A program made the position numbers and the translations under genes. Shown piece after piece: positions 44,998 through 55,545 of a stretch of DNA of 64,000 nt; within the stretch, counting starts at the first letter, position 1, and each line of letters opens with the position of its first letter. Under the pieces are notes generated by a model. It ran no database searches. It was not told the DNA's origin and worked only from the letters and a program-made list of their open reading frames with translations. The stretch spans positions 36,364,510 through 36,428,509 of the forward strand of contig NC_088295.1 in NCBI RefSeq assembly GCF_032854445.1, read 5' to 3'. Source of the stretch: Liolophura sinensis. Taxonomy: Eukaryota > Mollusca > Polyplacophora > Chitonida > Chitonidae.

Positions 44998-47900
44998 CTG
45001 ATCTCTGAGAAAAGATGTGTGGATAACTGGTTTAATTACTTTAGTATTAGCCAGCCAGGAGAAAATACTCCATTTCTTGCAAAGGTTCCACTGATCTTGT
45101 CAAAGGATGTCAAACTGGTGAATACCACCAACAAGGGAAAGGGGTAAGATCTGCAGGGAAGAGGGGGTGTGGGGGAAGGGCTTCGTACGGGGGGGGGGGG
45201 GGGGGGGTAAGATCTGAAATGACCTGTGTGAGGTTTAAAGGGGCGAGGGTGATGTGTGGTAATGTCTAAAGGAACGCACGTGAGGTCTGATGAGGTAGGA
45301 AATAACGAGGATGAGGACTAAACGAAGTGGGATGATGTCTGAAAGGAAGGGATAAGGTCGGTGAGGGTGAGAGTAGAATGAGAGTGATGTCTGAAGGCGA
45401 TAAGTCTTATGTCATTATACATGTGTGTTATTTCAGCGAACATTTGCTACATCGAAGCCTTCCTGTTAGCTTCCATAACAACCGTGTCAATCTTCCGCAC
45501 CCCCACCACTCTCGACTCTCAGACAGAACAATCAGCTTTATTCTATTAATGTGATCCGGCTCCGCGCGAAAGCAAAGTATCTTATGTCGAATTTAAAATT
45601 GCTCATGAAAATCGCAAAGAACCAGCTTCAAAACTTACTGTGACAAGAAGAGACTATAGAGGCCTTTAATTGACTGACCAATGACAACTGTCAGCAGGTA
45701 TATTCAAAACACCGTCGATTATCATTGAGACAATAAACATTTTTTACTCATTTATTTAAGGGAATGTGAGGTTTGTGGCCAAAATTGTACAGATATCGGT
45801 GGAAATGGAGATGACTATGATTACGATGACGTCGACCTTGTTGTACCTAATGCACGAGCTGGTGCACTTATAGGTAAGGCCTATGTGGGGAAGAAACGCT
45901 AAAGGATTGGACGCCAAGTAGCTAGGATTCCAGTCTTGGATATAGACAAAAGTGCCATAGAATATGGCAGTAATAAGAAAGTTGTCTGCATCTACTTCTG
46001 TGCCAGGTTGGTTTCTGGAATAAAAAGAAAATATGGATGAGATCGTCTTTTAATCGTCAAACGCGACATTTTTAGTACGGTTGCTTTCATCATTCTTTAA
46101 TCAATGTTTCGAATTTGGCTCTCACTGGTTTGACTACATTTCACCAGGTTTGTACAAAGGGAAGCATTTCCTCTACACACAGACGGAGATACACATAAAT
46201 ACGGTATAAAAACTCAATAAATGAAGAACTAGTTGACTGAAGGCAAACTTCAGAGGACCATGGAGTAACTATTATTCGATCATTTCGATCATTTAACATA
46301 CATTGTATGCACACATGCATAACTTTGGCCATTGTCTGCAAAAAAAACTCTTAATCAGTTAAAATATCTCAACCGCCTCTATTTCACATGTGGTTGACCT
46401 TATGTATACTTTTTTCTTTCACTATGTGTAAGTCACCATTCAAATAATTCCCCCAAATATGGAAGCCCATATGGATGTCATTCATACAGTCCTTCTAATT
46501 AAGTACTGACACTGTATACCCTAAGAGACAGAACCGCCATATTTAGTGACAAACTTGAATGAATCCCTAATAGAAATCCCCCTATTAGTCAGCCATGCAT
46601 CATAGAATTTCTTGGTTTTAGCTCACTGACAGGAAAGGACACTGGGATGTCTATCATAGATATAGGGTTTTTCGCAGGCTTGACCGCGTTAGAGAATGAC
46701 CTTCAGAAAGTGAGTGTTAATGTATTCACATATATTCTCAAAACATATCCCATCTTTTAAATTCGTTCTCTGCAGCAACAACAGAATGACATGCCTTTGT
46801 AAGTATGTTATGCATTTTTACAATAATAAATCATTGACGTGGAGTATTTAGTTTCGAAACTAAGCCACACAGGGAACTTTATGATTGAAAACAATTTGTC
46901 GAAGGATGTGGCTATCATGGAGAAAGTTAAAGTCAAAGTGTAATGGACTTTTAATTTCGATATATACTTCATTATACAGGACAAAGGTAGTTCCCCATGT
47001 AGTTGGAAATCAAAAATAGGAAAGCTTTGCAATGAAGTTCTTTTGAAATTGCCTATTAAAAGAGTATAGAGGATTATGTCGTCATTCCGGCTGCAATGGT
47101 GACTTTGTGGCGCCTTATTCATTACATAATTGGGCATTCATTTACAGAATATTTACCACTTTCAAAAAATAGTGTTAAATGTATATGCTCAACAGTAAGA
47201 ACTCCGGTATGACTTCGCCTCGGGTGATAATTTGCTCTGTTGATTATTTCAGTGAAAGATGATTATTTTGTGAAAGATTTTGAAACTATTGGGGAGCGAG
47301 TAATCTTCTACGTTGAAAAGGTGAGGCATAAACATTTATGTTTGGTGACAGGTGAAAAACACGAAATACCCATACGAACGTCAGTTGGGCCCTATGCTCA
47401 TAATGCATACTATATAAAGGCAGGGTTAAAAACAAACCTCCGAGAAACTTTTGCTAATGCACCAAACAACAGATTAACGCAATTTAATCATCTACCATCT
47501 AATGCAGTCTTAAACATGGAATGGAAGAAAACGTCAGTAAAGACATGTATTAGGTTTCACAGAATTATAATGCAAATGATTGATTGTACTTCAGATTCCA
47601 CAGAAAGACGAATATGGGGAGCCTTTATGTGTCAAGTTTAGAGCTCGCAAGGACCATTCCGTGGGAAATGTCCAGCCTCAAACCGTGAAAGTGTATGATT
47701 ACTATGAGCCTGAAGGTATGTGTTAAGTAAATTACACATTAACGTTAACATCTCTGATGCAGTAGTTAACTCTGGCTGTAAACATATCACAAATATAAAC
47801 TGTTGTTAAACTATACAATTTAAAAAGGTTATGGATTCAGTAAGTAAATGACAACTTTCCATCAAGCAGACTTAAATACATGTTCCAACAAGGACAAACA

Positions 47901-49464
47901 TAAAAATTCCAACAGCAAAAAGCAAGCGGTGAATTATCTATTGTTTCAATTTTAATTTGTGTCTCATTTTATTTCAGACACATCCTGTACTCGATTTTAT
48001 CGCCCCCAGGAGCAAAGTGGGCTCTATCAGACACTGTGTGAAGGCGGCATGTGTAAATGTGCAGAAGGTATGTTTTATTCTTATATTTCTGAAAATTGCA
48101 GGCCTATCCTAAAAACTATGGGGACAAAGTTTAATAAATTTCATGATTTCCTAGGTATCAGTGTAAAATAAATCATCATAGGTTTATTTCTTCAGTAGGG
48201 CGTTAAACAGCAGTCCAGTAAATAAATTGGAGTAGAGAAAGATAGTATTTAGTCCAAGGAAAAGCATCTCACATTTTCCTTCTTGTTTGAAGGTCATTGT
48301 ACAAAGCATTATGCAAATCATAGTAGTGTGTACATGATGCAACATGCTAAAGTTATAATTACTTCACACACAAACGTGATACAGGGGAAATCTGTTGAGA
48401 AATGATGAGATGTATTTGGTGAAGTGTGTATGATGAGATGTATTTGGTACAGAATATGTTATGAGATGTATTCGGTGAAATGCATTAGATCAGATTTATG
48501 TGGTGAAGTGTATTTGACGAGATGTACGTGCTGAAGTGTATTTAATGAGATGTATTTCATGAGACGTATTTTGGTGAAGTTTATTTGATGAGATGTATGT
48601 AATGAGATGTATGTGCTGAAGTGTATTTGATGAGATGTATTTAGGGAAGTGTATTTGCAGGGTTGTGTTATGAGAGGTATCTGATGAAGTATATTTGATT
48701 GAAAGTATTTGATGAAGTGCATGGCGCTTAACACCAAAATTTAAACAGCAACAAAGCATGCCATTTTGTAAACTGATACACACTTGAACAGGGTAAAAAT
48801 AAACCAGTACATTTTGTGCAATTTAAGTTAAAATAGTTGATGGAAAGTATTGTTAATTTTCAGGTTTTCATCTTGCCGATAAGAACCAATCTAGGGAATT
48901 TTGGATTGTCAGTACGTGTCCAGATCCCCAGCTAGAGAAAGGAAGACTATACCTCATAATGGGCAAAGATGGAAATATTGACAATGACAAGTAACTTGCT
49001 TTCCTTTTTGTTGCTACAGTATTAATAACTGTATTATAACTATAGGCCATGGTCTAAACCTTCACCAATTCACACAACCGTATATTTTACTGGGGGCTCA
49101 GGGTGTGCCTATGTACCACTGAAAAGATAATCACGTCATTCCATTCAAAGGAATATAACTAAAAATATCTCCGATGTAATAACAATGTTCTTTACAATAT
49201 CTGCCGAAATCCTGCGAAATTTCCAGAATTATTTCCATTTAGCTTGATATTGTTTTTATAGTCTCTTTCCTTGTGTTTTTATTCCGTTTGGGGCTAAATG
49301 TATTTTTACAGAACATTCCTTTTGAAGTCACACAAGTTATGCTACTGAAGGATTTCAGGTTGTAAAAAATGGTAGGGTAGCCAGCTGAACATAGTATTTA
49401 ATTCTTAGTAACTGTTGCGACTTGTCTCCCATATCATCACAGGATGAAGTACCGACTAGACTAA
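44998..49464 (+). CDS. complement C3-like protein, 3' part only
   Basis: C-terminal end of a C3/C4/C5-type thioester protein of innate immunity. Exons: 44998-45143, 45761-45873, 46633-46713 (junction uncertain), 47253-47320, 47595-47715, 47978-48067, 48864-48990, 49443-49464 (255 codons to the stop). First comes a CUB-like tail (RCVDNWFNYFSISQPGENTP), then an insert with CEVCGQNC and an acidic DDYDYDD. The receptor-binding domain follows (TGMSIIDIGFFAGLTALEND, DYFVKDFETIGERVIFYVEK, QTVKVYDYYEPEDTSCTRFY). A C345C/NTR start comes next (RPQEQSGLYQTLCEGGMCKC, AEG). After a gap relative to the family comes FWIVSTCP and GRLYLIMGKDGNIDNDK. No thioester, anaphylatoxin or macroglobulin exons are visible upstream, and RNF181 ends only 7.5 kb away. 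The frame meets TAA at 49462, yet family-like residues continue after it. Either a partial, decaying copy or a shortened derived gene. Confidence 0.75.
45190..45207. repeat. poly(G) tract
   Basis: About 18 consecutive G in the intron after the first C3-like exon seen, inside a longer G/A-rich stretch (45140-45390). It is a likely place for length errors in the assembly. Confidence 0.9.
48395..48725. repeat. degenerate ~24-bp tandem repeat in a C3-like intron
   Basis: Variants of 'tgatgagatgtatttggtga' with 'agtgtatt' recur about 14 times with irregular spacing. The repeat fills the place where the family usually encodes the missing middle of the NTR domain. Confidence 0.8.
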
Positions 49465-49560
49465 CATGCCTTTGTGATGGAGTTTTACGACCGAAACAAC
49501 ACAGCTTTACACCACCTGCGCGCCTGCCATCTCTGTTCTATATATCCTCAGCTCCTAACT
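49465..49560 (+). pseudogene. C345C-like codons continuing past the in-frame stop
   Basis: Directly after the TAA at 49462-49464 the same frame reads HAFVMEFYDRNNTALHHLRA and then CHLCS. This is the pattern expected for the end of a C345C domain (a Phe/Trp-Val-x-x-Phe/Trp strand, then charged residues and cysteines). The preceding codons KMKYRLD also fit. This suggests that the TAA replaced a sense codon, or that this copy is not functional. Beyond about 49560 the sequence passes into CT-rich repeats. Confidence 0.5.
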
Positions 49561-50580
49561 TCTCTGCTCCTAATTTTTCTGCTACTACCATCTTTGTTTT
49601 TATATCTTCCATTCCCCTACCCTATTTCTGGCTCCAGCTTTTCTCCACATCTGCTTCTATAACACAGCTACCAGCTGTTTTCGTACCATTTCTGGTTGTA
49701 TACCACCTCTTATCCTTCCTAACAACTTTTTTCTACCACCTGTGCTTCTCTACCAGCTTTTTTCCATCTACATCTGCTTCTGTACCACCTCTGCTAACCC
49801 ACCAGCCATTCTCTTACCACATCTGCTTCCATGCCACCTTTACCAGCTTTATGCCTACCAAATCTGATTCTTTTCCACCTCTTATCCTACATTATCAACT
49901 TTTCTCCAACCACCTCTGATCCTACATTATCAGCTTTTTTCCTACCACATATCTGCTTCTATTCCACTTCAACTCCTCGCTTTTCTCCTACATTATTTGC
50001 TTCTATACCACCTTAAACAGCCTTATTCTCACCAAATTTGCTTCTATACCGTCTATGATCCTACCGTACCAGCTTTTTCCCCTACCACATCGGCCTCTTT
50101 ACCACCTTAACTTTTAAGTACTCGCTTTTCTTCAACCACATCTGCTTCCATATCACTTGTATCACCTTTTCTCCTGCAAAATCTGCTTCTATACCACCTT
50201 TACCAGCTTTATTCCTACCAATCTGATTCTGTTCCACCTCTGATCCTACACTACCAACTTTTTTCCTTCCATCTCTTCTTATACCGTCTCTACCTTCCAT
50301 ACTTCCATTCCATGCCAGTTTTTCCTACCACATCGGCTTCTGTACCACCTCAACTCCTAAATACTCGCTTTTCTCCAACAACATCTGCTTCTATACCAGA
50401 TATAGTAGATTTTCTCCTACCAAATCTGCTTCTGTAGCACATCTGCTCCTCCACTACTAGCTTTTGTCCTACCACATCTGTTTCTACACCACCTCTGCTC
50501 CCAACCTACCAGCTATTCTCCTAGACCATTTGTCTCCATACCACCTCTGCTTCTAGTACCTCTTCTCCTGTTTTCTTACG
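49530..50580. repeat. CT-rich irregular tandem repeat
   Basis: Recurring blocks such as 'tctgcttctataccacctc', 'ctcctacactaccagctttt' and 'cctaccacatctgcttct', alternating with irregular spacing of about 50-60 bp. Some frames are open for 60-165 codons on either strand because the tract is pyrimidine-rich; I do not call them genes. Confidence 0.85.
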
Positions 50581-50754
50581 GTCCGTCCCTGTGGTTGCGC
50601 AGGTAATAAGTGATGTTAGTTCGTGGTCCATATCATGCTTACAGAATAACGTAATATTATTCCCAGGTTGAAACTGCAGGTACCACACATTTCCCTAATC
50701 GCTTCATATCCTGATAAATGGAGGCAAAGATCCATCGAGCATGAAAAATGTAGT

Positions 50755-50992
50755 TTGGTGCCATCTCTAGCTGACACGGTTAAAACATTGGCTAGCTACA
50801 ACTGTCCAGTCCTTGACCTGTGAGGATGTATGTTCAAATCCAGCTCTCGCTACTTCGGATGTTGCTTTAAGTAAGCAAGTTTGTCAGTTCCGCGGCGAAG
50901 AGCGGTTAAGTTTCCTCCTCCCATAAATCTATTCTCCATCGTGTATGTATAAATGAAACTTCTTAAGTATCAAAATCAATAAATTAATTAAA
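50755..50992 (+). mobile_element. tRNA-like SINE, family C
   Basis: Head with 'ctagctgacacggttaaaac' and a B-box-like 'tgttcaaatccag', body with 'cggcgaagagcggttaag' and 'tttcctcctcccataaatc', and an A-rich end (aatcaataaattaattaaa). It abuts the open frame that begins at 50995. Confidence 0.6.
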
Positions 50993-51149
50993 AAATGGTT
51001 TGCTACTTTGAGCAGTGTACTGTTGCACCAAAAGTAACTACACCAACAATAAACATGTTGCTTTGTTTTGCATTTAAACCAAATACATGTGCTGTCTACA
51101 CGACTGGGGTTTGTATACGGTTTGTTTATTACGGTTTAAAACTCTGGTA

Positions 51150-52795
51150 TGATCACTATGATCATGTCTCCTATGATGCTCGCTGTCATTACTTTCATGC
51201 TCACTATCATTACTTATGTCTTACTGACTATCATGACTTCTGGCATGTTCACTACTATGACGCCTTCCATGCTCACTATCATGACTCCTTTCATGCTCAC
51301 TATCATGACTCCTTTCATGCTCACTATCGTAATTCCTTTGATACTCTCTCTCCTCCCTGCCATCAAGTTCACTACCATGATTCCTTTGATGCTCACTATC
51401 CTAGCTGCTATCAAGTTTACTACCATGACTCCTTTGATGCTCACTATCCTAGCTGCTATCAGGTTTACTACCATGACCCCTTTGATGCTCACTATCCTAG
51501 CTGCTATCAAGTTTACTACCATGACTCCTTTGATGCTCACTATCCTAGCTGCTATCAAGTTTACTACCATGACTCCTTTGATGCTCACTATCCTAGCTGC
51601 TATCAGGTTTACTACCATGACTCCTTTGATACTCACTATCCTAGCTGCTATCAAGTTTACTACCATGACTCCTTTGATGCTCACTATCCTAGCTGCTATC
51701 AAGTTTACTACCATGACTCCTTTGATGCTCACTATCCTAGCTGCTATCATGTTTACTACCATGACTCCTTTGATACTCACTATCCTAGCTGCTATCAAGT
51801 TTACTACCATGACTCCTTTGATGCTCACTATCCTAGCTGCTATCAAGTTTACTACCATGACTCCTTTGATGCTCACTATCCTAGCTGCTATCAAGTTTAC
51901 TACCATGACTCCTTTGATGCTCACTATCCTAGCTGCTATCAGCTTTACTACCATGACTCCTTTGATACTCACGATCCTAGCTGCTATCAAGTTTACTACC
52001 ATGACTCCTTTGATGCTCACTATCCTAGCTGCTATCAAGTTTACTACCATGACTCCTTTGATGCTCACTATCCTAGCTGCTATCAAGTTTACTACCATGA
52101 CTCCTTTGATGCTCACTATCCTAGCTGCTATCAAGTTTACTACCATGACTCCTTTGATGCTCACTATCCTAGCTGCTATCAAGTTTACTACCATGACTCC
52201 TTTGATGCTCACTATCCTAGCTGCTATCAAGTTTACTACCATGACTCCTTTGATACTCACTATCCTAGCTGCTATCAAGTTTACTACCATGACTCCTTTG
52301 ATGCTCACTATCCTAGCTGCTATCAGTTTTACTACCATGACTCCTTTGATGCTCACTATCCTAGCTGCTATCAAGTTTACTACCATGACTCCTTTGATGC
52401 TCACTATCCTAGCTGCTATCAGGTTTACTACCATGACTCCTTTGATACCCATTATCCTAGCTGCTATCAAGTTTACTACCATGACTCCTTTGATGCTCAC
52501 TATCCTAGCTGCTATCAAGTTTACTACCATGACTCCTTTGATGCTCACTATCCTAGCTGCTATCAGGTTTACTACCATGACTCCTTTGATACTCACTATC
52601 CTAGCTGCTATCAAGTTTACTACCATGACTCCTTTGATGCTCACTATCCTAGCTGCTATCAAGTTTACTACCATGACTCCTTTGATGCTCACTATCCTAG
52701 CTGCTATCAGGTTTCCTACCATGACCCCTTTGATGCTCACTATCCTAGCTTTTATCAAGTTTACTATCATGGCTCTTCTGATGCTCACTATCACG
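51150..52795. repeat. 48-bp tandem array (about 29 units) grown from 24-bp units
   Basis: From about 51365 to 52790 a 48-bp unit repeats ('atgactcctttgatgctcac', 'tatcctagctgctatcaag', tttactacc). To the left (51160-51365) simpler 24-bp units ('actcctttcatgctcactat' + catg) are seen, from which the 48-mer can be derived. Because 48 is divisible by three and the unit lacks stops, three frames stay open: + from 50995 to 52983 (repeat YYHDSFDAHYPSCYQV), + 51149-52867 (repeat MTPLMLTILAAIKFTT) and - 52845-51214 (repeat VSIKGVMVVNLIAARI). No signal peptide, splice signal or known family supports any of them. Confidence 0.96.
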
Positions 52796-52820
52796 AATTT
52801 AGTCATGTTCTTATTTTGCA

Positions 52821-52834
52821 TACCCCCCCCCCCC
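52821..52834. repeat. poly(C) tract
   Basis: A run of about 13 C at the right edge of the 48-bp array. Confidence 0.85.
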
Positions 52835-53127
52835 CATCCGTTCACCAGTTGTTCATTTTCTTTTTAGTTAGGACACAGGAAAACGACCATAAAACCATTT
52901 TGTTTCTTCCTTTTTTCATTATATGTATAGATCCTTTTTTGGGGGATGAAGGGGAGGTCAATAAAAATCTCATTAACTTTTAATGCTTAAGATTCACAAC
53001 GCATAGTTGGTCAGATTTTTCCCACAAAGTAAAATGTGTTGACAGACTCTATAGTGCGCACCGATCGTTGCTATACAAATGGGTAGACTATAGTTCAAGT
53101 TTTTCAGTCTTACCGCGTATATCAAAT

Positions 53128-53490
53128 GACCGCTTCGGTGGCCCAATGGTGAAAACGTCCACATCGAAGTAGGGACACCCCGGGATCAATCCTGGGTCGG
53201 ATGATAACAAAGGTTTTAAAATATTATTTGTTTCTACCTCGCTTGGCAGCTTAACTCTGAGAGGTTAGAGCAAGGAAGCAAGACTGGTTGGCCCGGTGTC
53301 AGTACATTGGGACTTGGTGGGGTGTCATCTCTGGTGTCTTCGGCATGATATCTACTCCAGTGGCTGCAACACTTTGGTGGCATGCCCTGCCACAAGAAAT
53401 CCCAACATATGTACACGAAACTGATGACTCCTCGTCATCATATGACTGAAAAGTTGTTAAGTACGACGTTAAACCCCGGCATACATATCT
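53128..53490 (+). mobile_element. SINE, subfamily A2
   Basis: tRNA-like head 'cgcttcggtggcccaatggt' and 'cgggatcaatcctgggtcgg', a body different from family A ('agaggttagagcaaggaagc', 'ttggtggcatgccctgccac'), and the family A tail ('tcatcatatgactgaaaagt', 'taagtacgacgttaaacccc'). Confidence 0.85.
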
Positions 53491-53792
53491 AAACGGCACT
53501 GCGTAAGACATCTGGAGCCTGTTTTCAAAAAAGGTTAAATGCTAAGCCTGTAAGCTAACTCAGTTAACCAAAAACAATTCTGCCTAGCCCGTTTTACAAA
53601 GTAAATATTTGGCCATCAGCTAAAGTTTATTTGCCTTAGATTTTTAGAATTAGCTCGAAATCCTTAGTAACATCCAATGGTGGCTTGGAGGAAAAAATAC
53701 GGCTTTAAAATTGATATGAGTCCCAGTATTAAAAGTTCATTTTTTGATTGGAGAAAAGTAAGGACAACTAGCAAATAAAGGTCTTTATAAAG

Positions 53793-53878
<86 letters not shown>

Positions 53879-54365
53879 TACATACATACATACATACATG
53901 CATATATCAAATGGTTTTATCATGTTGACTACTATCATGTAATACTGAGCTGTGTGATGTGCCTCGTTGAACGCTCAATTCGTTACACTATGTCATGCAG
54001 AAGTATGTTAATGACAAATTTAATCTGATCTAATTGTTCTGATGTAATCCATTTGTGCATGAATTTGTAACACAAGGCTGCCTTTGCCATGTCATATATA
54101 GGATGATGATGGCTAACTAGACCGGGCCTGCCTAATGTCAAGTTTGACATTATTTTGACTATCATAATGTTTGAATAAAAATCACAAACAGATGTATACC
54201 CGAGATAAAGAGTTTTTAATGGACATAAACATAATATTTATATTTTGTCTACTTAAATAAAGACAGGAAATTGAATGATGAAATCAAGGATTTAGAAGAA
54301 TTCAAACTTGACGATTTACGTGTTACTTACGCCATATGTATTTAACTTCTACATTATCATGCTTA
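53491..54365. other. intergenic DNA with a CA microsatellite
   Basis: No gene. The part next to 54366 should be the 3' UTR of the minus-strand EF-hand gene. Confidence 0.45.
53794..53900. repeat. (CA)n-(CATA)n compound microsatellite
   Basis: About 39 CA dinucleotides (to about 53872) followed by about seven CATA units. Confidence 0.97.
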
Positions 54366-54905
54366 TTACTGGTTTACAGTCAGCAAATATGCCTGTCCTG
54401 TGACCGGGTTAGGGTCGGTAAAATGACGCACCATGTCCTCCATTAATTCATCCCTCTGTAGAAATCCGTCGCTATCTTTGTCCAGCATTGAAAAATTTTG
54501 CAAGATGGCGAATTTGTCAGTGACCCCAAGAGCTCCGTAGAATCGTGTGAGTTCGTCGACAGTAATTTTTCCGTCTTTGTCCAGATCCAGATGGTCAAAT
54601 ATCTCGCTTGCAGATTTCCTTAATTGGTGTTTGTAATTCTCCAAATCCTTATAAAGATCTTCGCAGTTGGCTAGAAATGTTTTTTCGTCAATTTCTTCTT
54701 TTTCTGACTTCCCTTGGAAGTATTTGAACCACGTGACCCATTCTTCTTTACCACGTGAAGTCTCAGCTATTCCCGCCCCAGTTTCCTTGGAGATGTAATC
54801 GGCAATCGTCATGAAATCCGTTGCAGTCAGTACTCCATCTTTGTTGGCGTCAAAAAAACGGAATGCCGTTTTGCGTTTCTGAGTGAGGAATTCAGTCGTA
54901 CTCAT
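54366..54905 (-). CDS. EF-hand protein, calexcitin / sarcoplasmic calcium-binding type
   Basis: Small cytosolic calcium-binding protein, 179 aa, coding part in one exon. Three canonical EF loops are visible: residues 19-30 (DANKDGVLTATD; Asp rather than Glu at position 12, as in several invertebrate members), 107-118 (DLDKDGKITVDE) and 142-153 (DKDSDGFLQRDE). The second site (around 63-78, GKSEKEEIDEKTF) is degenerate and probably does not bind calcium. The length and the aromatic helix EEWVTWFKYFQG fit the calexcitin/SCP group of invertebrates. The start at MSTTEFLTQK follows a plausible acceptor (ttttctcaacag) seven bases upstream of ATG, so a non-coding 5' exon is likely. The frame runs nine codons further upstream through that acceptor, which I do not count. 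The C-terminus is FTDPNPVTGQAYLLTVNQ. Confidence 0.85.
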   Translation of the reverse strand: MSTTEFLTQKRKTAFRFFDANKDGVLTATDFMTIADYISKETGAGIAETSRGKEEWVTWFKYFQGKSEKEEIDEKTFLANCEDLYKDLENYKHQLRKSASEIFDHLDLDKDGKITVDELTRFYGALGVTDKFAILQNFSMLDKDSDGFLQRDELMEDMVRHFTDPNPVTGQAYLLTVNQ

Positions 54906-55229
54906 ACTGAACTCTGTTGAGAAAACAATCATTTGTTCAGTGTCTAATTAAAGTCAATTAACAATCTAGACCTGAAGTCTTGGGTCAAACAAAAGGCTTG
55001 CTACTGGTATTCTTCATTGCACAAGAGGTTCAAGTGGGTTGATAGAATAATTGATGTTCAACGCGGTAGTCAAGAATAACGGTGAAATAATTGGTCGAGG
55101 AAACCGGAGTGCTGGGTGTATACCACAGACCTTTACTACGTATCCGACCAACCCCTTGATTTAACGCCGCGGAGGAAACAGCGAGAGGTGGATTTAAACA
55201 GGCGACATCTTTGGCCAAGGGCCTAATAG
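54906..55229. other. 5' flank or intron of the EF-hand gene
   Basis: No coding feature; a first non-coding exon may lie in or beyond this stretch. A tRNA-like or SINE origin of 55050-55220 (rich in 'accgg', 'aaacc' blocks) is possible but not shown. Confidence 0.35.
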
Positions 55230-55545
55230 TCAGGGTCTTTACCATCTGAGCGGGAACCTTAACCATCTGAGCAGGAACCTTAACCATCTGAGTAGGAACC
55301 TTACTCCAGCACCAAAACCGTCTGATCCAACACCTAATCTTCTGAGCTAGGGCGTTAACCATTTAATCCAGCACCATAACCATCTGAGCCAACATCTGAA
55401 TCATCTAAGCCAGCACCATAACCATCTGAGCCAACATCTGAATCATCTAAGCCAGCACCATAACCATCTGAGCCGACACGTTAATCATGTGAGCCAGCGC
55501 CTTAACCATCTGAGCCTGCACAACAACCATCTGAATCAGCGCTTA
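55230..55545. repeat. degenerate tandem repeat 'aaccatctgagc'
   Basis: Units of about 22-27 bp such as 'ggaaccttaaccatctgagc' and 'agcaccataaccatctgagc' repeat about 12 times. Three longer near-identical blocks ('caacatctgaatcatctaag') lie within it. Confidence 0.85.

Noticed and set aside
53664..53903. 79-codon minus-strand frame rich in Cys/Val
   Set aside because: It is the translation of the CA microsatellite.
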